In this document: piece by piece, positions 8,309-17,177 of the stretch
How positions within the stretch are numbered: position 1 is the stretch's first letter
How the letters are laid out: each line of letters opens with the position of its first letter
Origin: Bryobacterales bacterium F-183
Lineage (GTDB): Bacteria; Acidobacteriota; Terriglobia; Bryobacterales; Bryobacteraceae
Reading direction: 5' to 3'
Assembly (NCBI GenBank): GCA_016865505.2
Contig: AP025252.1
Coordinates: 4,424,137-4,488,136, forward strand
DNA: 64,000 nt
Position numbers and translations under genes: made by a program
Notes under the pieces: generated by a model
The model's database searches: none
What the model saw: the letters and a program-made list of their open reading frames with translations, nothing else
Told to the model about the DNA's origin: nothing

Positions 8309-10414
8309 ATGACCATCGCACTTACCCTGGCAGCCGCCGCCGCACTCCTTGCCCAGCAGCAGACCCACACTACTTGGAAGGAGTACGGCGGCACGCCAGA
8401 CGCCTCGCAGTTTTCGGCGCTCAAGCAGATCGACAAATCCAACGTCGCCAAGCTAAAGAAGGTCTGGACCTACTCCACCGGCGACAACAACAAGTACTCG
8501 TTCCAGCCCATCATCGTCGGCAACGTGATGTACGTGATGGCGCGCAAGAACCAGATCGTCGCGCTCGACGCCGCTACCGGCAAAGAGCTCTGGGCGCACG
8601 TCCCGCCGCCCGACACGCGCATCATCACCAACCGCGGCATCAACTATTGGGAAAGCAAGGACGGCAAAGAACGCCGTCTGCTGTACGCTTCGAATCACGA
8701 ACTCCGCGCCATCAACGCCGTCGACGGCAAGCCCTTCACGGACTTTGGCGTCAACGGCAGCGTGAACCTCAAAGAGGGCCTCGATCGCGACCCCAAGACC
8801 ATCGCCCTCGTACAATCCACCACCCCCGGCCGCGTCTTCGAGGACCTCATCATTTTGGGCTCAGCCACCAATCAAGGTTACGGCTCCGCCCCCGGTGACA
8901 TCCGCGCCTTCAACGTACGCACCGGCAAGCTCGCCTGGACCTTCCACACCGTTCCGCGCCCCGGCGAGTACGGCTACGAAAGCTGGCCGCCCGATGCCTG
9001 GAAGCGTGTCGGTGGCGCCAACGTCTGGGGCGAAATGTCGCTCGACATGCAGCGCGGCATTCTCTACGCTCCCACGGCCAGCCCCAAGTACAACTTCTGG
9101 GGTGTCGACCGCGCCGGCGACAATCTGTTCAGCGATTCGCTCCTCGCCCTCGACGCACGCACCGGCAAGCGCCTCTGGCACTTCCAGATGGTCCACCACG
9201 ACATTTGGGATTACGACGACGCCACCGCCCCCAAACTGCTCACCATCAATCACGAAGGCAAGCGCGTGGACATCGTGGCGCAGGTCACCAAGCAGGGCTT
9301 TATCTGGGTCTTCGATCGCGTCACCGGCAAGCCCATCTGGCCGATTGAAGAGCGCCCGGTCCCCAAGTCCGACCAGCGCGGCGAAAAGGTATCGCCGACG
9401 CAGCCCTTTCCAACGAAGCCGCCACCCTTCTCACGCCAAAAATTCACCGTCGACGACCTCAGCCCCTACCTGAGCCCGCAGGATCGCGCCAAGTTCCGTG
9501 ACGACATCCTCTCCGCCCGCAACGAAGGTCTGTTCACGCCGCCTTCGCGCAAAGGCACGGTACAGATGCCCGGCAACAACGGTGGCGCCAACTGGGGCGG
9601 GGCAGCCGTCAACCCCAACGAAGGCATGCTGTACGTCGTCTCCAAGGACCTTCCGGCGATGCTCAAGCTCGAACCCGAAGGTACGCCCATTCCCGGCCAG
9701 AACGACTATCCCGAACAGCGTGGACTCGCGCTCTACACCAACAACTGCCAGGGCTGCCACGGCGAAAAGCGTACCGGCAACCCCGCCCGCGGCGTACCTT
9801 CGCTCTTCGATGCTGCCGCCCGCATGACCAAAGAGGAAATCGCCAAATTGCTCGCCGAAGGCAAAGGCAAGATGCCCAAATTCGAGCAACTCACGCAGAC
9901 CCAGCGCGAAGAAATCGCACTCTTCCTTGCCAACCCCGGACGCGCCGAGAAGAACATCCCCATCACCGACGACACCCGCTTCTATTCCGGCTTCGGCTTC
10001 ATGATCGCCAGCGACGGCTTATCGGCCATCAAACCGCCATGGTCCTCGCTCACCGCCTATGACCTGAATCAAGGCGTCATCAAATGGCAGATCCCGCTCG
10101 GCGACGTACCGATGCTTGCAGAGAAGGGAATCAAAGCCACCGGCTCTCATTACCCAAAGCTAGGCCCAATTGTGACAGCGACAGGCCTCATCTTCACCGG
10201 CACACGCGACAAATGGGTACGCGCGCTTGATGCCGCTACGGGCAAGCCGCTATGGGAAGCAGAAGTAGACGCCGCGCTGGAAGGCATCCCGGCCATGTAC
10301 GAGGTCAACGGCAAGCAGTACATCGTCTTCTGCGCCGCCGCACAGGTCGGCCTCACTGCATCGACGCAAGCCCCTATCAAAGGCTCATATGTCGCATTCG
10401 CTCTTCCGGAATAA
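8309..10414 (+). CDS. PQQ-dependent dehydrogenase with inserted cytochrome c domain
   Basis: 701 residues with a signal peptide (MTIALTLAAAAALLAQQ). The propeller starts TTWKEYGGTPDASQFSALKQ, typical of the glucose/alcohol quinoprotein dehydrogenases, and includes HHDIWDYDDATAPKLL, a family hallmark. A mono-haem cytochrome c motif CQGCH sits near residue 480 with a following methionine-containing segment (GKMPKFEQLT), inserted before the last blades (residues 560-701, TGTRDKWVRALDAATGKPLW). Electrons would pass from substrate through PQQ to the haem in the periplasm. The sugar or alcohol substrate cannot be read from the sequence. No PQQ biosynthesis gene is in the window. Last gene of the 6183-10414 operon. 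Confidence 0.88.
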   Translation: MTIALTLAAAAALLAQQQTHTTWKEYGGTPDASQFSALKQIDKSNVAKLKKVWTYSTGDNNKYSFQPIIVGNVMYVMARKNQIVALDAATGKELWAHVPPPDTRIITNRGINYWESKDGKERRLLYASNHELRAINAVDGKPFTDFGVNGSVNLKEGLDRDPKTIALVQSTTPGRVFEDLIILGSATNQGYGSAPGDIRAFNVRTGKLAWTFHTVPRPGEYGYESWPPDAWKRVGGANVWGEMSLDMQRGILYAPTASPKYNFWGVDRAGDNLFSDSLLALDARTGKRLWHFQMVHHDIWDYDDATAPKLLTINHEGKRVDIVAQVTKQGFIWVFDRVTGKPIWPIEERPVPKSDQRGEKVSPTQPFPTKPPPFSRQKFTVDDLSPYLSPQDRAKFRDDILSARNEGLFTPPSRKGTVQMPGNNGGANWGGAAVNPNEGMLYVVSKDLPAMLKLEPEGTPIPGQNDYPEQRGLALYTNNCQGCHGEKRTGNPARGVPSLFDAAARMTKEEIAKLLAEGKGKMPKFEQLTQTQREEIALFLANPGRAEKNIPITDDTRFYSGFGFMIASDGLSAIKPPWSSLTAYDLNQGVIKWQIPLGDVPMLAEKGIKATGSHYPKLGPIVTATGLIFTGTRDKWVRALDAATGKPLWEAEVDAALEGIPAMYEVNGKQYIVFCAAAQVGLTASTQAPIKGSYVAFALPE

Positions 10415-10447
10415 GAGGAAAAACTTCTACTTTATAGAACGGTGGTA

Positions 10448-10511
10448 GCGGAATTCCGCACGCTTCAGCTGCATTACAAAACATCACTCACTGAAATTAC
10501 TACGGAGTGAT
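10448..10511. promoter_or_regulatory. Two symmetrical elements upstream of the S41 peptidase gene
   Basis: A perfect 12-base palindrome GCGGAATTCCGC lies at 10448-10459, and ATCACTC/GAGTGAT form 7-base arms at 10483-10489 and 10505-10511 with a 15-base loop. The first is 34 bases after the quinoprotein stop and may aid termination; the second is 47 bases before the next start and may be an operator or leader hairpin. No convincing promoter boxes were found. Confidence 0.3.
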
Positions 10512-10557
10512 ATAGATTGCCTCGCAGCCGGAATTGTTTCCAGCTACCATCGTTTCC

Positions 10558-12267
10558 ATGCAATTCCGCCTAAAGCATCTTGCGATCGCTTTTCTGTCCG
10601 CGGCATTCTGTATTCCCGCTTTTGCTGATTTGTCACGGGAACAACGCCGCGCGGACTTTACTCAAATCGCCTCCGTATATTGGAGGCAGTACGGCCCCTA
10701 CGAATGGAAAAAGGAGGTCGCCGGCTTCGATCTCGCCAACCTGAAACCTTGGTTGGAGCGTATCGACCGCGTCAATAACGACCTTGAGTACCTGGAAATC
10801 TGCCACCAGTACGTCAACTCCCTCAAGGACGGCCACGTCTCCTTCCGCTTCCCCAGCAACTTTGTTACCCAGGCGCCCATCCGCGTGGATATCTACGACG
10901 GCAAGCCCACCATCGAAAACCTGAGCGCCGCCATGATCGCCCTCGGCCTCCGCGCCGGGGATGAGATCCTCACCTTCAACGGCGAGCCTGCCGACAAAGT
11001 GATCGAAAGCCTCTACCCGTACACGGGCTACGGCTCCAATCCGCGCGGCGAACGCCGCTGGGCCTCCGATTACCTTTTCTTCCGTCCGCAGTCCGTCTTC
11101 CCGCGCGCCCCCCAGTTGCCGGACACTTCCACCGTCACCGTGCGCCACGCCGACGGCACCGAAGCCACCGTGGAAGTCCCCTGGACCAAAACCGGTGAAC
11201 CCTTTGTCACCTACGGAACCGTGCCGGAGTTCTTCACGGGCCTCGGCCGCTCTACCGCCTCGGTCGACGCCGTCAACGGAACCATGACCAGTCCGTTGCC
11301 GGAAGACGCCCAGGAATGGGAAAAGGGCATGATGGCTCTTGGACACTCGGCCCGCCCGGCCACCGAGTATGATCGCGGCGTGCGCAACTACGGCGCCTTT
11401 GCTCCGGCGTATTCCCTCCCCACCGGCTTCGTCCTGCGCCGCGGTACCCTCGCTTCCGACCCGTTCGTTACCGGTTGGTATCCCGCCGGCACCAAGCGCA
11501 TCGGCTACATCCGCCTGCCCAACATGTCGCCCGCCAGCTTTGCTGGTGCTCTTCAGATCCTCGAACAGGAAATTCAGTTCCTCCAGGAAAACACCGATGG
11601 CTTGGTCGTCGACGTCATGCGCAACACGGGCGGTATTATCATCTACGGGCATGAGGTCGCACGCCGCTTGATCCCCACGCCCTTCCGCGGCATCGGCTTT
11701 GAGCTTCGCGCCACGGCAACCCGCCTCGCGTCGTTGTCCGCGGAACGCGCAAGCCTGGCCAATAGTGGTGCCCCGCAGTGGGCGCTCGACCACTACGACG
11801 CCCTCATTGCCGATATCCGCGAGGCCATCAAAGGCACCCGCCAGCGTACCGGTCCCCTTCCGCTCAACATGCCCAGCCTCGACGTACAGCCCGCTGCAGT
11901 CGTCTACACCAAGCCCCTGATCGTGCTGATCGATGAGTTCTCCGTCTCCACGGCGGACCTCTTCCCGGCACTCATTCAGGACGCTGGTCGCGGCACTCTC
12001 GTCGGCTGGCGCACCGGCGGCCTCGGCGGTACCAACGGCGCGTACTCAGCCGGTGCCTTAACCGAAAGCCAGGTCGGCGTGACGTTCGGCTTGATGGTTC
12101 GTCCCAAGGCGATCGCCTCGGAATACGGCACCACCAACTACATCGAAAACGTCGGCGTACGCCCCGACATCGAATTGGACATCATGACCAATGAAAATCG
12201 CGCCACTGGCGGTCGTCCCTTCGTGAACGCGTTCACCGACATCATCCTCGATAAGATCGGTCGCTAG
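10558..12267 (+). CDS. S41-family (C-terminal processing) peptidase, exported
   Basis: 569 residues from the ATG at 10558, chosen because MQFRLKHLAIAFLSAAF begins a signal peptide; an ATG eight codons earlier would disrupt it. Residues 15-60 are an N-terminal helical part, a PDZ-like segment with GLRAGDEILTFNG lies near residue 135, and the tail-specific-protease core covers the C-terminal half: GYIRLPNMSP, GLVVDVMRNTGG, and VLIDEFSVSTADLFPALIQD, where the serine of FSVSTAD is the expected nucleophile, followed by GWRTGGLGGTNG. The family cleaves peptides from the C-terminal side in the periplasm. It stands alone and converges on the PdeM gene with a shared terminator. Confidence 0.85.
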   Translation: MQFRLKHLAIAFLSAAFCIPAFADLSREQRRADFTQIASVYWRQYGPYEWKKEVAGFDLANLKPWLERIDRVNNDLEYLEICHQYVNSLKDGHVSFRFPSNFVTQAPIRVDIYDGKPTIENLSAAMIALGLRAGDEILTFNGEPADKVIESLYPYTGYGSNPRGERRWASDYLFFRPQSVFPRAPQLPDTSTVTVRHADGTEATVEVPWTKTGEPFVTYGTVPEFFTGLGRSTASVDAVNGTMTSPLPEDAQEWEKGMMALGHSARPATEYDRGVRNYGAFAPAYSLPTGFVLRRGTLASDPFVTGWYPAGTKRIGYIRLPNMSPASFAGALQILEQEIQFLQENTDGLVVDVMRNTGGIIIYGHEVARRLIPTPFRGIGFELRATATRLASLSAERASLANSGAPQWALDHYDALIADIREAIKGTRQRTGPLPLNMPSLDVQPAAVVYTKPLIVLIDEFSVSTADLFPALIQDAGRGTLVGWRTGGLGGTNGAYSAGALTESQVGVTFGLMVRPKAIASEYGTTNYIENVGVRPDIELDIMTNENRATGGRPFVNAFTDIILDKIGR

Positions 12268-12280
12268 AAAACACCCGGGT

Positions 12281-12312
12281 GGCTACCGGCGGTATCGCAT
12301 CCGCCGGTAGTC
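12281..12312. terminator. Bidirectional terminator-like hairpin between convergent genes
   Basis: CTACCGGCGG (12283-12292) and CCGCCGGTAG (12301-12310) form a perfect 10-base stem with an 8-base loop, extendable by a G-U and a G-C pair. It starts 16 bases after the S41 peptidase stop and includes the last codons and stop of the opposing phosphoesterase gene. It can form in RNA from either strand; there is no long U tract. Confidence 0.6.
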
Positions 12313-13053
12313 CTTCGGTCTCGTACCCTCCGCCGGCGACACCAGCCTCGCCAGCGGCCCCAGATGCACCGTACGCGTACCCGTAGCCGCCACGGCATCA
12401 AACTCAAAGTTCGCCAGACATTCCGGCTTCTGCCGCCACACATCCAGCCCCGCCGCAAATGGTGAAAACGCCGGCAGGATGATCATCTGCGGGCTCGTCA
12501 AAAACACTCGTATCCTCTGCCGTACCCCCGCCGCATCCACCACTCCAATCGCCGGATGCAGATGCCCCAGCAGCAGTACCTCATGCGCATCCGGTTCCGG
12601 CCATGCCTGATCGCCGTGCAGCGCAATTACCCCGCACGCCCTCCACTGCACCTGCGTCGGAAAGTTGAAGTCAAACGTCAGCGCCCGGTCGTGATTGCCG
12701 CGAATGAACACAAACTCCGCACACTCCCGCCACCGTGTGAACTGCGCCGTGATCCATTCCCGCTCAACGGCAATCGGCGACGGCGCATGTACGGTATCGC
12801 CCAGCAGCACCACTTGTGCGGGCCTCAACTCGTCGAGCACCGCATCGAGCTTTGCCGCAGTCTGATCGTCGAGCAGCGGACCAAGCTGTCCCCTCCGCCG
12901 CTGCGCGAACCCGTACCCCAGGTGCAAATCGGCGATGTACAAAAGGCGATGCTCGGGCGACCACAGCGCACCGCTGGGATGCGCGTGGAGGCCCGAGTGC
13001 AAAAGTGTTAGGTTGTTCGTATTCGCGGTGGCGATACTTTTATTTTGCGCCAA
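12283..13053 (-). CDS. pdeM: PdeM-like metallophosphoesterase (ligase-associated type)
   Basis: Up to 256 residues. Calcineurin-type metal motifs appear in order: YIADLHLGYG (D-x-H), LLGDTVHA (GD), IRGNHDRAL (GNHD), IALHGDQA and LLGHLHPAI (GHxH). This is the layout of YkoQ/PdeM-type phosphoesterases, which in other bacteria often accompany a DNA ligase and a Lhr-like helicase and are thought to process DNA damage. Neither partner is in the window, so the symbol is a family label. The start is uncertain: the longest frame uses TTG at 13053, overlapping the transporter gene by 14 bases, and no ATG is available nearby. Probable third gene of the DUF47-PiT operon. Confidence 0.75.
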   Translation of the reverse strand: MAQNKSIATANTNNLTLLHSGLHAHPSGALWSPEHRLLYIADLHLGYGFAQRRRGQLGPLLDDQTAAKLDAVLDELRPAQVVLLGDTVHAPSPIAVEREWITAQFTRWRECAEFVFIRGNHDRALTFDFNFPTQVQWRACGVIALHGDQAWPEPDAHEVLLLGHLHPAIGVVDAAGVRQRIRVFLTSPQMIILPAFSPFAAGLDVWRQKPECLANFEFDAVAATGTRTVHLGPLARLVSPAEGTRPKDYRRMRYRR

Positions 13054-14071
13054 ACATTTGGATGATGATCGCCATGGTCACACCGCCAACAATTGCGGAG
13101 GCGGGAATGGTCATCACCCAGGCCCACAGGATGTTCGCCGCAACGCCCCAGCGTACCGCCTTGAGACGTTGGATCGATCCCACGCCGGCAATCGCGCCAG
13201 CGGTAACGTGAGTCGTCGACACCGGCAGATGCAGATGCTCGGTGGCAAACATAATCGACAGCGCTGCCGCCGCTTCCGCGCAGAACCCACTACGAGGCTT
13301 CAAGCGCGTCAAACGGCCGCCCATCGTATGCACGATCTTCCAGCCGCCGCTCATCGTACCCAGGCCGATCGCCGTATAAGCCGACCAAAGCACCCAGGTC
13401 GGAACCTCAAACTTATCCAGATAATTGCCGGACACCAGGACGCCCGTGATGATCCCCGCCGTCTTCTGCGCGTCGTTACCGCCGTGCGAAAAGCTCAGCA
13501 GGGCGGAGGACAGCAGTTGCAAGCGCCGGAACCACACGTCCATCGTCTTCGGTGAAGCATTGCGGAACGCCCAGTACACACCAATCATCAGCGCGTACGC
13601 CATGGCCATGCCGATCATCGGCGCCACGACAATAAACGCCAGCGTCTTGGTCCAACCGCTGATCACCAGAGCCTCCAGCATATGGCTCGGGCCCAGCGTC
13701 ATCCCCACCTTGATCATCGCCGCGCCAGCGTAGCCGCCCATCAACGCATGCGACGAACTGGTCGGCAGTCCCCACCACCACGTCAGCAGATCCCAGACAA
13801 TGGCCCCAATGAGCCCGGCAAGAATCACCTTGGGTGTAACAATTTCCAGGTTCACCATACCGGCGCCCACCGTCTTGGCGACACCAGTACCGATAATGAA
13901 CACGGCGGAGAAGTTGAACACAGCCGCCCACAGCACGGCCTGAAACGGACTCAGAACGCGCGTGGCAACGATGGTAGCGATGGAGTTTGCCGCATCGTGA
14001 AACCCGTTGATGAAGTCAAAACCAAGCGCCACTAAGACGATGACTGCAACGAGTAAGAAATTGTCGTCCAT
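13040..14071 (-). CDS. PiT-family inorganic phosphate transporter
   Basis: 343 residues, mostly membrane helices. The N-terminal family signature GFDFINGFHDAANSIATIV (residues 18-36) and its C-terminal counterpart STTHVTAGAIAGVGS (around residue 293) show the inverted-repeat architecture of the PiT/PHO-4 family. FxxGxNDxxK-like polar motifs (SHGGNDAQKTAGII) are also visible. It imports phosphate (or metal phosphate) through the inner membrane by ion symport. It lies 12 bases after the DUF47 gene, a standard pairing in which the DUF47 protein is thought to modulate transport. Confidence 0.93.
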   Translation of the reverse strand: MDDNFLLVAVIVLVALGFDFINGFHDAANSIATIVATRVLSPFQAVLWAAVFNFSAVFIIGTGVAKTVGAGMVNLEIVTPKVILAGLIGAIVWDLLTWWWGLPTSSSHALMGGYAGAAMIKVGMTLGPSHMLEALVISGWTKTLAFIVVAPMIGMAMAYALMIGVYWAFRNASPKTMDVWFRRLQLLSSALLSFSHGGNDAQKTAGIITGVLVSGNYLDKFEVPTWVLWSAYTAIGLGTMSGGWKIVHTMGGRLTRLKPRSGFCAEAAAALSIMFATEHLHLPVSTTHVTAGAIAGVGSIQRLKAVRWGVAANILWAWVMTIPASAIVGGVTMAIIIQMFGAK

Positions 14072-14083
14072 GCAGTAGTAGGG

Positions 14084-14698
14084 CTAGCTGTTCTTGGCGG
14101 CGACGTACTGCAAAGCGACCGCCACGGCAAGGCAGGAATCTGTGGTGGCTTCCAGAAACTCGTAAATTTCCCGCTGCTTCATCACCAGAATCGGATTCGG
14201 CTCCGTATCGAACAGACGGGAAACGGCGGACCGGTCCACAACGTCGGCACGCTCTTCCAGCCGGATGATCTCCTGGCAGAACTCGCCGTACGCCTGGTCC
14301 TTGCTCAGAGCGGCCAGCGCTGCCTTCAAAGCATTCGCCTGCGCCAGGATGATGTCACACTGCTCCAACATAGGAGCGGGTACCGGGTGAACCTTGTATG
14401 CCACCAGACGGTGTGCCGTATCTTCGATGCCGTTCAGCACCGAGTCCATGCGGCTCGAAATCGTTTGTATGTCTTCCGGATCGATCGGCGTAATGAAAGT
14501 ATCGCCTAAGGTCTTGGAAAGGTTCGAGCTCAGCTCGTCACCCTCTTCCTCCAGGACTTGAATACGGGCGGCTGCCTCAGGCAGCTTGTGGAGACCGTTC
14601 TGGACTCCCTCACGCAGCAACGTTGCTGCTTCGGCAATAAGGCCAGCTTGTTTGTTGAATAGTGCAAAGAACTTCTCTTCGCGGGGAAGGAACTTCAT
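14084..14698 (-). CDS. DUF47 family (PhoU-like) regulator of phosphate transport
   Basis: 204 residues, all helical, starting MKFLPREEKFFALFNKQAGL, the typical opening of YkaA/DUF47 proteins. The PhoU-like D-x-x-x-D/E metal-cluster positions occur in LEEEGDELSSNL and EDTAHRLVAY and again in RLEERADVVD. The protein is cytoplasmic and probably regulates the PiT transporter encoded 12 bases downstream. It is first in the DUF47-PiT-PdeM operon. Confidence 0.9.
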   Translation of the reverse strand: MKFLPREEKFFALFNKQAGLIAEAATLLREGVQNGLHKLPEAAARIQVLEEEGDELSSNLSKTLGDTFITPIDPEDIQTISSRMDSVLNGIEDTAHRLVAYKVHPVPAPMLEQCDIILAQANALKAALAALSKDQAYGEFCQEIIRLEERADVVDRSAVSRLFDTEPNPILVMKQREIYEFLEATTDSCLAVAVALQYVAAKNS

Positions 14699-14783
14699 AG
14701 GTTTGGTTTAGGGCGGAGTAGGTGTATCGCCGTCACCGGATTTATCTTCTCACTCGGCTCGCTTCAGTTCAATTACCAAAATG

Positions 14784-15581
14784 TTACGATTCGGTTAAAA
14801 TAGGAAACAACTCACGGTTATCCACAGACTCTTCAGTGCCTTCCAAGTCCAGGTAACGAACGTCGAGCAGACGGGAGGGGTCCAGATTCCCCATAGCAGA
14901 AAGCAAACTGTCCTTCATCCGGGGATATTCCTTTTCCAAATCGGCGAAGGCGGACCGCAAGGTCTTGCGAACCGTGCCGGTACGTTGGGAACATCCGCAG
15001 GGAATGACAGGCGCGCCCATAGAGGCGGCAAACTGCGTTGTGAGGTCCTCCGTGACAAATACGAGGGGACGAATCAGGCGGAACTCGCGCTTGCGGGAAT
15101 AGGTCACCGGGGGCAGCGCGCTAACCCGGCCGGTAAACATCGCATTGCGTAGAAAAGACTCACAGAAATCGTCGGCCGTATGCCCAAACGCGATCACATT
15201 CGCGTTCAGCTTACGCACCACTTCGTACACCGCGCGGCGCCGGAACCGGCTGCACATGTCGCAACCATGGTCGGGCTGTTCTTCCAGCAAATCGAACGAC
15301 GCGCCATCGCGAAAGTACGTCCAGTCAATGCCGCGCCCGCGCATATACTCGCCCATCGCATCGAAGGGCTGCAGGAACTTGCCCTGTTCGATCGTGAACG
15401 CGCACACAGAAAAGTCGATCGGCGCACGCTTTTGCAGCAACAGCAGCGCTTCAAGCAACGTAACGGAGTCCTTGCCGCCGGACAATCCAACGGCCACGCG
15501 ATCCCCGTCGCGAATCATCTTGAATCGCGCAATCGCCTCACCGACTTTGCGCAGTATGGTCTTTTCGAGCTCCAAACTCAC
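14784..15581 (-). CDS. ttcA: TtcA-like tRNA 2-thiocytidine synthetase
   Basis: 265 residues. The PP-loop ATP-binding motif SGGKDS is at residues 34-39. Cys107 and Cys110 (CDMC) plus a cysteine in CGCS (195/197) provide the three iron-sulfur cluster ligands of the TtcA group; FGHTADDFCESFL is the second family motif. The enzyme activates C32 of certain tRNAs by adenylation and transfers sulfur, in the cytoplasm. The CxxC is N-terminal to the third cysteine as in TtcA, arguing against TtuA/Ncs6-type enzymes with extra zinc fingers. Monocistronic; divergent from the PAP2 gene. Confidence 0.88.
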   Translation of the reverse strand: MSLELEKTILRKVGEAIARFKMIRDGDRVAVGLSGGKDSVTLLEALLLLQKRAPIDFSVCAFTIEQGKFLQPFDAMGEYMRGRGIDWTYFRDGASFDLLEEQPDHGCDMCSRFRRRAVYEVVRKLNANVIAFGHTADDFCESFLRNAMFTGRVSALPPVTYSRKREFRLIRPLVFVTEDLTTQFAASMGAPVIPCGCSQRTGTVRKTLRSAFADLEKEYPRMKDSLLSAMGNLDPSRLLDVRYLDLEGTEESVDNRELFPILTES

Positions 15582-15712
15582 ATTGTACCGTCGAATGGCC
15601 AGCAGACTGCAGGAAAGAATCTCACAGAAATTTTTTCCACAACATATGAACAGTAGGATGTTTTTCGCCGTATGTTCATCGGGATGTCATTACAGGAGCC
15701 TAAGGTAAGGAC

Positions 15713-16264
15713 ATGGCGGTTCTGACCCGAGTCCCGATGACCGTGCTGGAGCGCATCGCGCACGGCGACCATACGCTCATGCGCCGCGTCCACCGTTGGC
15801 GTGCCCCGCGCTGGATTCGCCTCTGGATGGTATGCGCTACGCGCGGCGGCGACGGCTGGCTCTGGTACGCCCTCTCGCTCGCCGTCCTGATGTTCGGCGG
15901 TCCCGAGGCTTACCTCGCCATCGCCAACGCCGGCCTCGCCACGGGCTTGGGCATCGCGCTCTTTTTGTTTGTAAAGCGGACGGCCAAGCGTCGCAGACCC
16001 TGCGCGATTGAGCCGCATTGCTGGTCCACTTTGTTGCCGCCGGACCAATTTTCGTTTCCCTCCGGACACACCATCACGGCCTTTGCCATGACGGTCTCCC
16101 TTGGTTTGTACTACCCGATGATCTCGCCCGGCCTCTGGTTCTGCGCGGCGAGCATCGCCATCTCCCGCGTCGTACTCGGCATGCACTTCCTGAGCGACGT
16201 CATCGTCGGCGCAATCCTCGGCTCGGGTCTCGGCTACTTTGCGTTCTCTTTGTTGAACGCGTAG
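15713..16264 (+). CDS. PAP2-superfamily membrane phosphatase
   Basis: 183 residues with about five membrane helices. All three signature motifs are intact: KX6RP (Lys88, Arg95-Pro96), PSGH (116-119), and SRX5HX3D (Ser151-Arg152, His158, Asp162). The catalytic histidine is in the third motif. Substrates of this family are lipid phosphates, such as undecaprenyl pyrophosphate or phosphatidylglycerol phosphate; the exact one is not predictable. AAGGT before the ATG serves as ribosome site. The last 31 bases overlap the opposing deaminase-family gene. Confidence 0.9.
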   Translation: MAVLTRVPMTVLERIAHGDHTLMRRVHRWRAPRWIRLWMVCATRGGDGWLWYALSLAVLMFGGPEAYLAIANAGLATGLGIALFLFVKRTAKRRRPCAIEPHCWSTLLPPDQFSFPSGHTITAFAMTVSLGLYYPMISPGLWFCAASIAISRVVLGMHFLSDVIVGAILGSGLGYFAFSLLNA

Positions 16265-17160
16265 CGAAACCCGTTCTCCGCAATCTGCGCCAGCTCTTCC
16301 TGGTTGAACCCGAACTCTCTCCACGCCACTTCGTACTCATCCCCAAGGCAGGACCCGAAGAGAGCCGGATCGTCCGTGTTCAGCGTCACCGGAACTCCAG
16401 CGTCGAACAGTTTGCGTATGGGATGTGTCGCAAGTGACGGCACAGCGCCCGTACGCACATTGCTCAGAATCGAGATCTCGAGCGGGATCGCATGCTTCGC
16501 CAGATGCTCCACCAGCACCGGATCTTCTATCGCACGAATCCCATGTCCGATGCGTTCCGCGCCGATCTCTAACGCCCCCCAGATACTCTCCGGCCCACAG
16601 GTTTCGCCCGCATGGCAGGTGAGCCGCATGCCGTGCCGTTGAGCAGATCGATACACGCCGTCAAAGTCCCTCGCCGGTCCGCCAGCCTCATCGCCGCCCA
16701 ACCCAAAGCTCATCACAACGCCATCCCGAGGCAGGGAACTGGCCATCGTCACAACCTCCCACGCCTTCTCGATGCCCCACTGGCGTACAGCGTCCAGATT
16801 CCACACCACCGGAAACGGGGCGGGTACGCTTTGCAGCGCCCGCCAGACTTCGGCAAGATCCTGCCCTTTCCAAAGCACCACGCCGGCCGAAAGGATCACT
16901 TCCACGTGCCGTACGTTCTGCCGCTCAAGAGCCGCAAATAGCCGCCGCGCAGCGAGCGCGTAATGTTCCGGCGTAGTAAGTCGCTTGGCCGCAAACGCAA
17001 AGCTCTGCAGAAAGCCCGCAAAGTCCGAGTACACATACCCAGCCCGTGCCGACTCGATCGTCAGCGACGGATCGATCTCGCACAGCGTCTCCGCTGTCAC
17101 CGACCCTTCCAGATGTACATGCAATTCCGCCTTAGGCAGGCTATCGATCCACGCGCGCAT
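16234..17160 (-). CDS. Adenosine deaminase family amidohydrolase
   Basis: 308 residues. Metal and catalytic motifs of the family are present: HVHLEG (His14, His16), CHAGE (near residue 190), RIGHG (near 213) and LNTDDP (near 273). The segment that usually reads E-x-C-P-x-S-N is EISILSN here, so the conserved Cys-Pro is replaced, and the protein is shorter than most adenosine deaminases. It may therefore act on adenine, a modified adenosine or another aminopurine. Cytoplasmic hydrolytic deaminase of purine salvage. The C-terminus overlaps the convergent PAP2 gene by 31 bases; the start is 17 bases from the glgB start on the other strand. Confidence 0.85.
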   Translation of the reverse strand: MRAWIDSLPKAELHVHLEGSVTAETLCEIDPSLTIESARAGYVYSDFAGFLQSFAFAAKRLTTPEHYALAARRLFAALERQNVRHVEVILSAGVVLWKGQDLAEVWRALQSVPAPFPVVWNLDAVRQWGIEKAWEVVTMASSLPRDGVVMSFGLGGDEAGGPARDFDGVYRSAQRHGMRLTCHAGETCGPESIWGALEIGAERIGHGIRAIEDPVLVEHLAKHAIPLEISILSNVRTGAVPSLATHPIRKLFDAGVPVTLNTDDPALFGSCLGDEYEVAWREFGFNQEELAQIAENGFRYAFNKENAK

Positions 17161-17177
17161 CTATATACTAGTGGAAC

